From assembly GCF_022179325.1 (NCBI RefSeq), contig NZ_BPQQ01000081.1, positions 1-52,139 on the forward strand: a DNA stretch of 52,139 bases. The letters run 5' to 3'. The notes under the pieces were generated by a model. It saw only the letters and a list, made by a program, of their open reading frames with translations, was not told the origin of the DNA and searched no databases. Of this stretch, positions 1-9,246 are shown one piece after another (position 1 is the stretch's first letter; the number at the start of each line of letters is the position of its first letter). The stretch comes from Methylobacterium isbiliense. Its GTDB lineage: Bacteria; Pseudomonadota; Alphaproteobacteria; Rhizobiales; Beijerinckiaceae. The translations under genes were made by a program, and so were the position numbers.

Positions 1-152
1 ACCGCGGCCAACTTCACCTTCGCCTGATCGTGCGGTCTGGCCCGGAGGCGCAAGCCTTCGGGCCAGAGGCCGGGGTGAACAAGGGTCCCGGCTGTCACCC
101 GGGCGACATGCACTCGTCCCAGAAGCGCGCCGTACGGTTCGTGAGGACATCC

Positions 153-1508
153 ATGACGACCTGCCGCCTGCCGCTCATCGCCCTCCTGCTCGCTGCCGCC
201 CCGGCGGCGGTCGCTCAGCAGCCATCCCTGACCTTCCCGGCGGTCCTGGCGGGCCACGCCGTGCTCCCCGCCCAGAGCTTCATCCCGGCGCCGAGCGACG
301 CGCCCGCGGACCTGACGGTCTCCGGCAAGTTCACCTCGGGCCGCCGGGTCGAGGCGCCCGGGACGGTGGAGGCGCAGTCGATGGGCCGGCCGACCTCGCT
401 CAAGCTTCCCTTCCGCGGCCAGCCGCTCCAGGGCCATTCCGGCATCAAGCGTCTGCCCGACGGCACCTTCTGGGTGCTGACCGACAACGGCTTCGGCGCG
501 AAGGCCAACTCGCCCGACGCGATGCTCTATCTCGACCGCTACCGCATCGACTTCGGGAACGGCGGCGTCGAACGGCTGGAGACGGTCTTCCTGCGCGATC
601 CCGACAAGCGCGTGCCGTTCCGCATCGCCAACGAGGGCACGGAGACCCGCTACCTCACCGGCAGCGACTTCGATCCCGAGAGCATCCAGATCGTCGGCGA
701 CAGCTTCTGGATCGGCGACGAATTCGGCCCCTACCTGATCCGCGCCGACCGCACCGGGCGGATCCAGGCCGTGGTGGAGACCAGCGTCGGCGGCAAGCCG
801 GCCCGCTCGCCCGACCACATGGCCGTGACCACGCCCGCGACGCCGGCCGGCTCGGTGAGCTTCAACGTTCGCCGCTCCAAGGGCTTCGAGGGCATGGCGG
901 CCTCGCCCGACGGAAGCCGGCTCTACCCGCTGCTCGAAGGCCCGCTCTGGGACGCCGAGGCGAAGGATTGGGAGAAGCGCGACGGCCGCGAGGTGCTCCG
1001 CATCCTCGAATTCGACGTGGCCTCCCAGAGCTGGACCGGACGGTTCTGGACCTATCCGCTGGAGGCGAACGGTCACGCCATCGGCGACTTCAACATGATC
1101 GATGCCACGACCGGCCTCGTGATCGAGCGTGACGACGGCGAGGGCACCGCCGACAAGGCCTGCCCGGAGGGCCAGAAGCGGCCGGATTGCTTCGCCACGC
1201 CGGCCAAGTTCAAGCGCGTTTTCAAGATCGAACTCACGGAGGCCAACCAGGGCGGTCCCGTGCGCAAGATCGGCTCGATCGACCTGATGCGCATCGCCGA
1301 CCCGAATAAGCGCGCCCGCAAGCCGCTCACCGACGGGGCGCTGGCCTTCCCGTTCTTCACGATCGAGAACGTCGAGGTGGTCGACGACCGGCACATCGTG
1401 GTGGGCAACGACAACAACCTGCCGTTCTCCGCCAGCCGCGAGCCGAACACGGTGGACGACAACGAGTTCGTGCTGCTCGACGTCGGCGAGTTCCTGACGG
1501 CCAAGTAG
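153..1508 (+). CDS. exported esterase-like phytase-family protein
   Basis: Secreted or periplasmic protein of the 'esterase-like activity of phytase' family (PF13449 type), a six-bladed beta-propeller group thought to hydrolyse phosphoesters. The N-terminus is a clear Sec signal peptide: MTTCR, then a Leu/Ala-rich core, ending in AVAQQ near residue 22. Family-like stretches follow: GHSGIKRLPDGTFWVLTDNG, then DFDPESIQI with WIGDEFGPYL, then KGFEGMAASPDG, and IENVEVVDDRHIVVGNDNN near the C-terminus. The reading frame extends upstream to position 30, but that extension is not signal-like, so the ATG at 153 is preferred. Length is about 451 residues, normal for the family. The substrate cannot be told from sequence. 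It stands alone on the plus strand, 150 bp ahead of pyrF. Confidence 0.85.
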   Translation: MTTCRLPLIALLLAAAPAAVAQQPSLTFPAVLAGHAVLPAQSFIPAPSDAPADLTVSGKFTSGRRVEAPGTVEAQSMGRPTSLKLPFRGQPLQGHSGIKRLPDGTFWVLTDNGFGAKANSPDAMLYLDRYRIDFGNGGVERLETVFLRDPDKRVPFRIANEGTETRYLTGSDFDPESIQIVGDSFWIGDEFGPYLIRADRTGRIQAVVETSVGGKPARSPDHMAVTTPATPAGSVSFNVRRSKGFEGMAASPDGSRLYPLLEGPLWDAEAKDWEKRDGREVLRILEFDVASQSWTGRFWTYPLEANGHAIGDFNMIDATTGLVIERDDGEGTADKACPEGQKRPDCFATPAKFKRVFKIELTEANQGGPVRKIGSIDLMRIADPNKRARKPLTDGALAFPFFTIENVEVVDDRHIVVGNDNNLPFSASREPNTVDDNEFVLLDVGEFLTAK

Positions 1509-1660
1509 CGCCGAACGCCCACCAGGGCGGGCCTGCCGGATCCACGGCGGATGGAGCCGGCGCGCCCGCGCGTCGGTTGCGCGGCGGGGCGCCTTGAGCG
1601 ATGACCGCGCGTGCCCCGCCGCCCCGGCCGCGATGCGGGGCGGCCACCCTGCGAGCGCTC

Positions 1661-2389
1661 ATGCCCGATCCGCTGAAGCCCGACCCGATCGCCGTCCGCG
1701 ACCGCCTGATCGTCGCCCTCGACATGGCGAGTCCCGGCGAGGCCGAGCGCCTGATCGAGCGCCTGGGCGATTCCGCCTCGTTCTACAAGATCGGCTATCG
1801 GCTGGGCTATGCGGGCGGGCTCGCGCTCGCCGAGCGGCTGGTCGCGGGCGGGGCCAAGGTCTTTCTCGACCTCAAGCTCCACGACATCGGCAACACCGTC
1901 GAGGAGGGCGTGCAGTCGCTGGCGCGGCTCGGCGCCCACCTGCTCACCGTCCACGCCTACCCGCAGACCATGCGGGCCGCGGTGCGGGGGCGCGACGCGG
2001 TGGCGGGGAGCGCGCTGCGCCTGCTCGCCGTGACGGTGCTCACCTCCTACGACGACGCGGATGCCCGGGAGGCGGGCTACGCGCTGCCGGTCTCCGACCT
2101 CGTGGCGGTGCGCACGCTCGCGGCGCGCGAGATCGGCATCGACGGCATCGTCTGCGCGGCGACCGAGGCGGCGCAGGTGCGCGACCTCGTCGGTCCCGAC
2201 CGCCTCATCGTGACGCCGGGCATCCGCCCGGCAGGGTCGGACACCGGCGACCAGAAGCGCGTGGTGACGCCGGCCGCGGCGATCCGCGCCGGGGTCGACC
2301 ACATCGTGGTCGGCCGCCCCATCACCGCCGCGTCCGACCCGCGCGGCGTGGCCCAGCGCATCGTCGCCGAGATGGCGGACGCGCTCTGA
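1661..2389 (+). CDS. pyrF: orotidine 5'-phosphate decarboxylase
   Basis: Decarboxylates OMP to UMP, the last step of de novo pyrimidine synthesis, in the cytoplasm. The TIM-barrel signatures are present: LIVALDMAS near the N-terminus, the catalytic motif [14 protein letters not shown] (the K and D of the DxKxxD tetrad), [19 protein letters not shown], and the phosphate-binding HIVVGRPIT at the C-terminus. At 242 residues it has normal length. The frame is open back to 1601, but the ATG at 1661 starts a typical PyrF N-terminus ([15 protein letters not shown]). It lies 19 bp ahead of the DUF1330 gene on the same strand and the two may be co-transcribed. Confidence 0.95.
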   Translation: MPDPLKPDPIAVRDRLIVALDMASPGEAERLIERLGDSASFYKIGYRLGYAGGLALAERLVAGGAKVFLDLKLHDIGNTVEEGVQSLARLGAHLLTVHAYPQTMRAAVRGRDAVAGSALRLLAVTVLTSYDDADAREAGYALPVSDLVAVRTLAAREIGIDGIVCAATEAAQVRDLVGPDRLIVTPGIRPAGSDTGDQKRVVTPAAAIRAGVDHIVVGRPITAASDPRGVAQRIVAEMADAL

Positions 2390-2408
2390 CCGCTCAGGGA
2401 GAATGACA

Positions 2409-2753
2409 ATGCCCAAGGGATACTGGATCGGCCGCGTCGACGTGACGAATCCCGACACCTACAAGAACTACGTGGCGGCGAACGGAGCCGCCTTCGCCAA
2501 GTTCGGCGGGCGCTTCCTCGTGCGCGGCGGGCCGTTCGAGGCGGTGAGCGGCAGCAGCCGCGCCCGCAACGTGGTGATCGAATTTCCGAGCTACGCCGAC
2601 GCGATGGCCTGCTGGAACTCGCCCGAATACCAGGCCGCGCGGGCCAAGCAGGAGGGCGGCGCCGAGATCGACCTCATCGTGATCGAGGGCTACGACGGCC
2701 CGCAGCCGACCACCTCCGCGCCGCCCCAGCCGGCGAACCCAGCCTCGGAGTAG
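2409..2753 (+). CDS. DUF1330 domain-containing protein
   Basis: Small cytoplasmic protein of the DUF1330 family, which has a dimeric alpha/beta-barrel (ferredoxin-like) fold; no reaction is established. The domain fills residues 1-95: KGYWIGRVDVTNPDTYKNY, then GGRFLVRGG, VVIEFPSYADAMACWNSPEY, and a final strand EIDLIVIEGYDG. A low-complexity Pro/Ala tail follows. Two ATGs compete, at 2403 and 2409. The GGGAGA at 2398-2402 is too close to the first, so 2409 is preferred. It sits immediately downstream of pyrF. Confidence 0.85.
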   Translation: MPKGYWIGRVDVTNPDTYKNYVAANGAAFAKFGGRFLVRGGPFEAVSGSSRARNVVIEFPSYADAMACWNSPEYQAARAKQEGGAEIDLIVIEGYDGPQPTTSAPPQPANPASE

Positions 2754-2862
2754 AGCGATCGGGGCCGGGCGCGCGCGGAGGACGGCCGGGCGCTGACAGC
2801 GCGAGGGCCCGCCTCCCGCGCAGGAGCCGGACTCTCGCGATGGAGGCGACGCCGCCCGGCGG

Positions 2863-4671
2863 CTACGCCACCGCCTTCAGCGGGCCGGTCCGGTCGTGGA
2901 AGTCCGGGCCGTTGATGGTCTTGGCCACGTAGCCGGCGCGGATCACGAAGTCGCCGAAGCGCTCGCCCGGCTGCCGGTCCCGCCCGTAGGCGGCGAAGAG
3001 CGGGTCGAGCCTGTTGCGGATCTCGCCGGCCGTGACGTCCTCGGCATAGAGCTTCGAGAGGCGCGACCCGTCGAAGGCGGCGCCGAGATAGAGGTTGTAG
3101 CGCTCGGGCCCGCGCCCCACGAGGCCGATCTCGGCGATGAAGGGCCGCGCGCAGCCGTTCGGGCAGCCGGTCATCCGGATGGTGATGTCCTCCTCGGCCA
3201 AGCCGTGCGCCGCGAGGCTCTCCTCCAGCTCGGTGACGAGGTCGGGCAGGTAGCGCTCGCTCTCCGCGAGCGCGAGGCCGCAGGTCGGCAGGGCCACGCA
3301 GGCGAGGCTGTTGCGCCGCAAGGCGGTCGCCCCGGTGGTGAGGCCGTACTCGGCGACCAGCGCGTCGATCTCCGCCTTCCGGTCGGCCGGCACGTTGGCG
3401 ATGATGACGTTCTGGTTGCCGGTGAGGCGGAAGTCGCCCTGGTGCACCTCGGCGATCCGGCGCAGGCCCGACAGGTATTGCGGCCCGCCCTCGTTGTCGC
3501 GGATGCGGCCGGAGGGCACGTAGAGGGTGAGGTGGTGGCGCCCGTCCTCGCCCTCGACCCAGCCGTAACGGTCGCCGTTCGACTCGAACCGGAAGGGCTT
3601 GGGGTCCTGGAGCGGCTTGCCGACCCGCCGCTCGACCTCGGCCCGGAAGGCGGCGAGGCCGTAGCGCTCGATCGTGTACTTCAGCCGGGCGTTCTTGCGC
3701 ACCTTGCGATTGCCCCAGTCGCGCTGGACGGTCATCACCGCCTCCGCGACCTTGAGGGCGTCCTGCGGCTCGCAGAACAGCATCACGTCGGCGGTGCGCG
3801 GGAAGGTGTCGGTCTCGCCGTGGGTCATGCCCATGCCGCCGCCGACCGTGACGTTCCAGCCCTTCAGCTTGTTCTTCTTGTCAAGGATGGCGATGAAGCC
3901 GAGGTCGTGGGCGAAGATGTCGACCTCGTTGGAGGGCGGCACCGCCACGACGGTCTTGAACTTCCGCGGCAGGTAGGTCTTGCCGTAGATCGGCTCCACC
4001 GCGTCGTCCTCGCCCCCGACCACGCGCTCGCCGTCGAGCCAGATCTCGCGCCACGCATTGGTCTTCGGCAGCAGCGAATCCGAGATGTCCTTGGCGAGCG
4101 CGTAGGCGGCCTTGTGCGCGCCCGTCTGGGCCGGGTTCGTCGCCGCCATCACGTTGCGGTTGACGTCGCCGCAGGCCGCGATGGTGTCGAGCAGCGCCGA
4201 GTCGATCGCCGCCATCGTGCGCTTGAGGTTCGACTTGATGACGCCGTGATACTGGAAGGTCTGGCGCGTCGTCGCCCGCAGCGACCCGTTGGCGTAGGTG
4301 CGCGCGATGTCGTCGAGAACGAGCCACTGCCGGGGCGTCACGACCCCGCCCGCGATGCGCAGGCGGATCATGAAGGAGTAGGCCTTTTCCAGCTTCTTCT
4401 TGGTGCGCTCGGCCCTCAGGTCGCGGTCGTCCTGCAGGTACATCCCGTGGAATTTCACGAGCTGCCCGTCATCCTCGGAGATCGCGCCGGTGGCGTGCTT
4501 GAGCAGGCCGTCGGCGAGCGTGCCGCGCAGGTAGCCGCTGGCGATCTTGATGTGCTCGTTGGCCGAGAGCGCGGCGGCGCGGGCCGCCTCGGCCTCGGTG
4601 ATCGGGCCTTCCGCCGGCGGGGTCTCGTAGATGCGCTCGCGGGGGGCGGCGGGAGTCTTGTGATCGTCCAT
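2863..4671 (-). CDS. cysI: sulfite reductase hemoprotein subunit
   Basis: Siroheme/[4Fe-4S] subunit of assimilatory sulfite reductase, reducing sulfite to sulfide with electrons from the CysJ flavoprotein. The cluster-ligating cysteines are visible near the C-terminus: CVALPTC, then TGCPNGCARP, the C-x5-C and C-x3-C pattern of the family. Two nitrite/sulfite reductase repeats are recognisable; the first contains GDVNRNVMA and the half around GGGMGMTHGE. Length is about 602 residues. The ATG at 4671 (MDDHKTPAAP) is chosen because the upstream extension to 4836 is rich in Pro/Gly/Arg and runs through an intergenic palindrome. The gene follows cysJ on the minus strand after a 225 bp gap that contains the hairpin at 4698. 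Confidence 0.93.
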   Translation of the reverse strand: MDDHKTPAAPRERIYETPPAEGPITEAEAARAAALSANEHIKIASGYLRGTLADGLLKHATGAISEDDGQLVKFHGMYLQDDRDLRAERTKKKLEKAYSFMIRLRIAGGVVTPRQWLVLDDIARTYANGSLRATTRQTFQYHGVIKSNLKRTMAAIDSALLDTIAACGDVNRNVMAATNPAQTGAHKAAYALAKDISDSLLPKTNAWREIWLDGERVVGGEDDAVEPIYGKTYLPRKFKTVVAVPPSNEVDIFAHDLGFIAILDKKNKLKGWNVTVGGGMGMTHGETDTFPRTADVMLFCEPQDALKVAEAVMTVQRDWGNRKVRKNARLKYTIERYGLAAFRAEVERRVGKPLQDPKPFRFESNGDRYGWVEGEDGRHHLTLYVPSGRIRDNEGGPQYLSGLRRIAEVHQGDFRLTGNQNVIIANVPADRKAEIDALVAEYGLTTGATALRRNSLACVALPTCGLALAESERYLPDLVTELEESLAAHGLAEEDITIRMTGCPNGCARPFIAEIGLVGRGPERYNLYLGAAFDGSRLSKLYAEDVTAGEIRNRLDPLFAAYGRDRQPGERFGDFVIRAGYVAKTINGPDFHDRTGPLKAVA

Positions 4672-4697
4672 GGCGGTGATCCGTGCCAGACGCGAAA

Positions 4698-4720
4698 CCC
4701 CTCCCCGCGCGGGAGAGGGG
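4698..4720. repeat. GC-rich palindrome between cysJ and cysI
   Basis: Imperfect inverted repeat: left arm CCCCTCCCCG, 2-base loop, right arm CGGGAGAGGGG, with one bulged base. It resembles the GC-rich palindromic intergenic repeats common in alphaproteobacteria. A similar hairpin lies at 47672. Within the cysJ-cysI transcript it could lower cysI expression or stabilise the cysJ mRNA; that is inference. Confidence 0.55.
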
Positions 4721-4896
4721 CAGGGATGAGGATGGCGCGCCTCCACCATATGGCGTGAGGCGCCGAGACGGGCAGGGGACGGTTCAGGCCTTCCGGCGGC
4801 CCGTCCCCCACCCTCATGCGGGCTCTCCGAGCTCATGCGTGCTCTTGGAGCCCGTGCGGGATCGGAGATCCCGCGCCATCGTGGGAAAGGCGGGTC

Positions 4897-6675
4897 TCAG
4901 TAAACGTCCTGCTGGTAGCGCTTGGCCCGTTCCAGCCCCGCCACCGCGGCCTCGGCGGCCTCGGGCGAGAGGGCCTTCACGTCCGCATAGGCCCGCACCA
5001 GCGCGGCCCGCACGTCCTTGGCCATCGCCTTGGCGTCGCCGCAGACGTAGAAGTGGGCGCCGTTCTCCAGCCACTCCACCACCTCGCGGCGCTGGGCATA
5101 GAGGCGGTCCTGCACGTAGATCTTCTCCGGCTGGTCGCGCGAGAAGGCGACGTCGATGCGGTGGAGCGAGCCGTCCTCCAGGGCGTCCTGCCATTCGAGC
5201 TGGTACAGGAAGTCGTGGGTGAAGTGCCGGTCGCCGAAGAACAGCCAGTTGCGGCCCGGGGCCTCGGCGGCGCGGCGCTCCTGCACGAAGGCCCGGAAGG
5301 GCGCGACGCCGGTGCCGGGCCCCACCATGATGATGTCGGTGGCCGGGTCGGCCGGCAGGCGGAAATGCTTGTTGGGCTTCACCCGCACCTTCAGCTTGGC
5401 GCCGGTGCGGATCCGGTCGGCCACGTGGACCGAGGCGACGCCGGTGCGCGCGCGGCCGTGGCTGGCGTAGCGCACCGCCGCGATGGTGAGGTGCGCCTCG
5501 TCTCCCACTTCCTTGCGCGAGGAGGCGATGGAATAGGCCCGCGGCGGCAGCGGCCGGGTGATCTCGGTGAGATGCGCGGCCGAGAGCTTGGCCGGGTAGG
5601 TCTCGATCAGGTCGATGAGGTGGCGGCCCTCGATCCAGGCCCTGGCCTCGCCGCTGTCGAGGAGCCGGCGCGCCTCCGCGTGGCCGGTGGCCTTCACGAA
5701 GCGCTCGATCGCGGCTGAGGACAGCGTGGTGATGTCCCGCTCGGCGATGAGGGCTTGGCGCAGCGCCGCGTCGCCCGCGAGGCCCGCCGCCTTCAGGATC
5801 TCGTCGACGAGTGCCGGGTCGTTCTCCGGATAGAGTTCGAGCGAGTCGCCGGGCTCGTAGGCCGGCGCCCCGTCCTCGAAGGCGAGCGCGAGGTGGATCG
5901 TCTCCTTGTCGGAGCGCGAGGAGTTCAGGTTGACGTGCTCGACCACCTCGACGGTGACCGGCTCGCGGCTGACCTCGGCCTCCTCCGCCTCGCCGCCGGT
6001 CGTGCGGGCGAAATCCACCGCCACGACGTTGCCGGCGGGCTCGGCCGGCGCGAGCGCCTTGAGCGCGTCCTTGATCCAGGCCGCGGCCGGCTTGTCGAAG
6101 TCGAGGTCGCAATCGACCCGGTCGACCACCCGCTTGGCGCCGAGCGCCTCGAAGCGCGCGTCGAGGCGCTTTCCGATGGCGCAGAACTCCGCGTAGGACG
6201 TGTCGCCGAGCGCCAGCACGCCGAACTCGACCCCGTCGAGGCGCGGGGCGCCCTCGCCCATCAGGTCGCCGTAGGCCCGCACCGCGCGGGCCGGCGGCTC
6301 GCCCTCGCCCCAGGTCGCCGCCACCACGAGGACGCGCTTCTCCTTCGGCAGCGCCGCGAGGTCGAGGTCGGCGAAGTCGACGACCTTCGGCTTGAAGCCG
6401 GTCTTGCGCGCCTGCTTGGCGATGTCGCCCGCGAGCTTTTCCGAGTTGCCCGACTCGCTCGCGAACAGGATCGTCAGCGGCTCGGCCGCCCGCGGCGGGG
6501 CGGCGGCCTGCGGCTGTTCGCCGGCGGGCGCGCCGGAGGCCGCGTCGAGACCGGCCAGGAAGCCGGCGAGCCACGCGCGCTGGATCGGGGTCGCCGCACC
6601 GAGGGCGGCGTCGAGATGGGCCCGCTCGGCATCGCCGAAGGGGGCCGTGCGGGGGAGCAGGGCGGGACGAGACAT
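4897..6675 (-). CDS. cysJ: sulfite reductase flavoprotein subunit
   Basis: NADPH-dependent diflavin reductase that passes electrons to CysI. Domains in order: an N-terminal Ala/Pro-rich lead of about 65 residues; a flavodoxin-like FMN domain (TILFASESGNSEKLAGD, then VLVVAATWGEGEPP and LALGDTSYAEFC); an FAD-binding domain (RAYSIASS, with GVASVHVAD); and an NADPH domain (MVGPGTGVAPFRAF, then WLFFGDRHFTHDFLYQ, YVCGDAKAMAKDV). It ends in RYQQDVY, the terminal aromatic motif expected of CysJ. Length is about 592 residues. Starts at 6675 (MSRPALLP) and 6687 are both possible. It is the first gene of the leftward cysJ-cysI pair, behind the Lrp gene. Confidence 0.93.
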   Translation of the reverse strand: MSRPALLPRTAPFGDAERAHLDAALGAATPIQRAWLAGFLAGLDAASGAPAGEQPQAAAPPRAAEPLTILFASESGNSEKLAGDIAKQARKTGFKPKVVDFADLDLAALPKEKRVLVVAATWGEGEPPARAVRAYGDLMGEGAPRLDGVEFGVLALGDTSYAEFCAIGKRLDARFEALGAKRVVDRVDCDLDFDKPAAAWIKDALKALAPAEPAGNVVAVDFARTTGGEAEEAEVSREPVTVEVVEHVNLNSSRSDKETIHLALAFEDGAPAYEPGDSLELYPENDPALVDEILKAAGLAGDAALRQALIAERDITTLSSAAIERFVKATGHAEARRLLDSGEARAWIEGRHLIDLIETYPAKLSAAHLTEITRPLPPRAYSIASSRKEVGDEAHLTIAAVRYASHGRARTGVASVHVADRIRTGAKLKVRVKPNKHFRLPADPATDIIMVGPGTGVAPFRAFVQERRAAEAPGRNWLFFGDRHFTHDFLYQLEWQDALEDGSLHRIDVAFSRDQPEKIYVQDRLYAQRREVVEWLENGAHFYVCGDAKAMAKDVRAALVRAYADVKALSPEAAEAAVAGLERAKRYQQDVY

Positions 6676-6785
6676 TGCGCGCACCATGTGTGCCGCGGAG
6701 AGCCGCGAGTCAATGGGGATGTTCTGTTTAAAGAACGGGCCTGAGGGAGATCAACGCTATCGCGGCGCCGCGTTGCGGGAGAATT

Positions 6786-7280
6786 TTATTTTCCACTCGC
6801 GGCGACCAGCACGGGGGTGAAGGGGGCGGTCGGCAGCGGCAGCGCGGTGGTGCTCTTCACCTTCTCCATCGCGAAGCGCGAGGTGACGTTCTTGAGCGGC
6901 AGGGAGTCGATCAGGCGCTTGTAGAACGCGTCGTAGGCCTGCATGTCGGAGACCACCACCCGCAGCATGTAGTCGACGTCGCCGGCCATGCGGTAGAATT
7001 CGAGCACCTCCGGCATCGCCGCGACCGCCGAGGCGAAGCGGTCCAGCCATTCGCGGGAATGGTCGCTGGTCTCCACCGACACGAACACGGTGAGGCCGAG
7101 GCCGAGCTTCACCGGATCGAGCACCGCCACCCGTCGGTCGATCACCCCATCGGCCTCCAGGCGCTGGATGCGCTTCCAGCAGGGCGTCTGCGACAGGCCG
7201 ACGCGCTCTCCGATCTGGGCGATCGACAGGGTGGCATCCTGCTGGAGCAGGGCCAGAATCTTCAGATCGATGGCATCCAA
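6786..7280 (-). CDS. Lrp/AsnC-family transcriptional regulator
   Basis: Feast/famine DNA-binding regulator. The N-terminal winged helix-turn-helix is clear (MDAIDLKILALLQQDATL, then VGLSQTPCWKRIQRLE), followed by the ligand-binding and oligomerising RAM domain (VFVSVETSDHS, then VLEFYRMAGDVDYMLRVVV, and the terminal strand TTALPLP). At 164 residues it is normal for the family. It lies between the leftward cysJI genes and the divergent cysH operon, with a 240 bp control region on its upstream side that holds the palindrome at 7332. Its position suggests it governs cysteine or sulfur genes, but the effector amino acid cannot be read from the sequence. Confidence 0.92.
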   Translation of the reverse strand: MDAIDLKILALLQQDATLSIAQIGERVGLSQTPCWKRIQRLEADGVIDRRVAVLDPVKLGLGLTVFVSVETSDHSREWLDRFASAVAAMPEVLEFYRMAGDVDYMLRVVVSDMQAYDAFYKRLIDSLPLKNVTSRFAMEKVKSTTALPLPTAPFTPVLVAASGK

Positions 7281-7331
7281 CGGTTAATCTCCGGATTCGG
7301 TAGATGGTTTTCCGGCAGTGATGGCCCGGCC

Positions 7332-7348
7332 ATAGAAGAACCTTCTAT
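7332..7348. promoter_or_regulatory. palindrome, possible Lrp operator
   Basis: Perfect 7-bp inverted repeat ATAGAAG-AAC-CTTCTAT, 51 bp upstream of the Lrp start codon and 171 bp upstream of cysH. It stands out because it is A/T-rich inside GC-rich DNA. Its size is compatible with an Lrp-family half-site pair, so autoregulation, control of cysH, or both are plausible. Confidence 0.4.
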
Positions 7349-7441
7349 CTCGGGCGGTGTCCATCCATGACGATCGGTCGTTCGCGGCCACAGATCGACG
7401 CTGCGGCGCGAAATTTCCCGCCTGCGCAAGGCTGCCATGCC

Positions 7442-7470
7442 TTGACAGCGTTCGGTATAGCGAACACCTA
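7442..7470 (+). promoter_or_regulatory. candidate cysH operon promoter
   Basis: A perfect -35 TTGACA (7442-7447) is followed after 17 bases by a weak -10 (CACCTA, 7465-7470), which would leave a leader of about 43 bases before the cysH ATG at 7520. The spacer carries the inverted repeat GTTCG-N6-CGAAC (7450-7465), placed where a bound regulator would block or assist polymerase. The -35 is convincing; the -10 is not. Confidence 0.4.
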
Positions 7471-7519
7471 CCGGGTCGGACAAGCAGCGTTCCCCACGGT
7501 CATCGTTCTGTCAGGCCCC

Positions 7520-8314
7520 ATGACGCAGTCACTCGAACGCGCGGCGCAGGCGCTTGCCTCGGCGCTCGCCCCCCTCGACGTCGCGGCGCGCCTCGCCCTC
7601 GTCGACCGCTCGGTCGCGGGCCGGCTCGTCTTCACGACGAGCTTCGGCCTGGAGGATCAGGCCCTGACGCATTTCCTGCGCATGGCAAAGTCGCGGGCCG
7701 AGATTGTCACCCTCGACACCGGCCGGCTCTTCCCGGAGACCTACGACGTCTGGGCCGAGACCGAGGCGGCCTACGGTTTCCGCATCCGCGCCTACGTGCC
7801 CGACCGCGAGGCCGAGGAACGCTTCGTGGCGGAGGCTGGCATCAACGGGTTCCGGCACTCGGTGGAGGCCCGCCAGGCCTGCTGCGGCTTCCGCAAGGTG
7901 GTGCCGCTCGGCCGTGCCCTCGAAGGGGCGTCGGCCTGGATCACCGGCCTGCGCGCCGGGCAATCGGCCAACCGCGCCGCGACGCCCCTCGCGGAAGCCG
8001 ATCCGGCCCGCGGCCTCATCAAGATCAACCCCCTGGCGGATTGGTCGCGCGAGGACGTGGCCCAGGCCGTCCACGACAACTTCGTCCCCTACAACGTGCT
8101 GCACGACCGCGGCTTCCCGTCGATCGGCTGCGCCCCCTGCACGCGCGCCGTGAAGGTGGGCGAGCCCGAGCGCGCCGGACGCTGGTGGTGGGAGCAGGCC
8201 TCCAAGAAGGAATGCGGCCTGCACGTGGCGGGCGCCCCCGGGGCCCCCGCCACCGCCCCGGCACAATCGGCCGGCAGCCTGTCGCAACCATCCAACCCGG
8301 AGCTGGCCGCATGA
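7520..8314 (+). CDS. cysH: assimilatory APS/PAPS reductase
   Basis: Thioredoxin-dependent reductase that makes sulfite from adenylyl sulfate. The nucleotide-binding region [13 protein letters not shown] and [14 protein letters not shown] are present. Two cysteine pairs, in QACCGFRKV and in GCAPCTRAV, are the four [4Fe-4S] ligands typical of bacterial APS reductases, so APS is the likelier substrate. The C-terminal ECGLH carries the catalytic cysteine. Length is 264 residues. The frame is open back to 7367, but [10 protein letters not shown] at 7520 is the natural start. The stop overlaps the cysD start (ATGA at 8311-8314), so translation is probably coupled. Confidence 0.93.
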   Translation: MTQSLERAAQALASALAPLDVAARLALVDRSVAGRLVFTTSFGLEDQALTHFLRMAKSRAEIVTLDTGRLFPETYDVWAETEAAYGFRIRAYVPDREAEERFVAEAGINGFRHSVEARQACCGFRKVVPLGRALEGASAWITGLRAGQSANRAATPLAEADPARGLIKINPLADWSREDVAQAVHDNFVPYNVLHDRGFPSIGCAPCTRAVKVGEPERAGRWWWEQASKKECGLHVAGAPGAPATAPAQSAGSLSQPSNPELAA

Positions 8315-9246
8315 GCGCCGCCTTGATGTCCATCGCGGAGGCCGCACCGCGCCTGACGCACCTGCAGCGGCTGGAGGCGGAGAGCATCCACATCATGCGG
8401 GAGACGGTCGCCGAGACCGAGAACCCGGTGATGCTCTATTCCATCGGCAAGGATTCCTCGGTCCTGCTGCACCTCGCCCTCAAGGCCTTCGCGCCCGGAA
8501 GGCTGCCGTTCCCGCTCCTGCACGTCGACACGACGTGGAAGTTCCGGGACATGATCGCCTTCCGCGACCGGCGGGTGAAGGAACTCGGCCTCGACCTCAT
8601 CGTCCACACCAACCAGGACGGGCTGGCGCGCGGCATCGGGCCGATCAGCCACGGCTCCGAGGTCCACACGGACGTGATGAAGACCCAGGCCCTGCGCCAG
8701 GCGCTCGACCAGCACAGGTTCGACGCGGCGTTCGGCGGGGCGCGCCGCGACGAGGAGGCCTCGCGCGCCAAGGAGCGCATCGTCTCGCTGCGCACCGCCC
8801 AGCATCGCTGGGACCCCAAGCGCCAGCGTGCCGAGCCCTGGCATCTCTACAACATGCGCAAGAAGCGTGGCGAGAGCTTGCGCGTCTTCCCGCTGTCGAA
8901 CTGGACCGAACTCGATATCTGGCTCTACATCGAGCAGGAGAAGATCCCGATCGTCCCGCTCTACTACGCGGCCGAGCGCCCCGTGGTGCGGCGCGAGGGG
9001 CAGCTCATCATGGTGGACGACGCGCGGTTGCCGCTGGAGCCCGGCGAGACGCCGGAAGTGCGGACGGTCCGGTTCCGGACCCTCGGCTGCTACCCGCTGA
9101 CCGGCGCGGTGGAGAGCAACGCGGCGACGCTGCCCGAGATCATCGGCGAGACCCTGGCGGCGCGCACATCCGAGCGCCAGGGCCGGGTCATCGACAAGGA
9201 CGGGGCCGGCGCCATGGAGCGCAAGAAGCAGGAAGGCTACTTCTGA
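8311..9246 (+). CDS. cysD: sulfate adenylyltransferase small subunit
   Basis: ATP sulfurylase subunit that joins sulfate to AMP, giving APS, in complex with the CysN GTPase. The PP-loop signature is in [20 protein letters not shown] near residue 40; downstream are [21 protein letters not shown] with the RxKER motif, and [12 protein letters not shown], all standard for CysD. Length is 311 residues, close to E. coli CysD. The true start is the ATG at 8311; the longer open frame from 7357 is antisense or out-of-frame noise over cysH. It overlaps cysH by four bases and cysN by one (TGATG at 9244-9248). Confidence 0.95.
   Translation: MSAALMSIAEAAPRLTHLQRLEAESIHIMRETVAETENPVMLYSIGKDSSVLLHLALKAFAPGRLPFPLLHVDTTWKFRDMIAFRDRRVKELGLDLIVHTNQDGLARGIGPISHGSEVHTDVMKTQALRQALDQHRFDAAFGGARRDEEASRAKERIVSLRTAQHRWDPKRQRAEPWHLYNMRKKRGESLRVFPLSNWTELDIWLYIEQEKIPIVPLYYAAERPVVRREGQLIMVDDARLPLEPGETPEVRTVRFRTLGCYPLTGAVESNAATLPEIIGETLAARTSERQGRVIDKDGAGAMERKKQEGYF

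Noticed and set aside
1073-2458. 461-codon minus-strand frame over the esterase and pyrF genes
   Set aside because: Antisense to two well-supported genes.
2896-4758. 620-codon plus-strand frame over cysI
   Set aside because: Antisense shadow of a GC-rich gene; low-complexity Arg/Val/Ala product with no domain.
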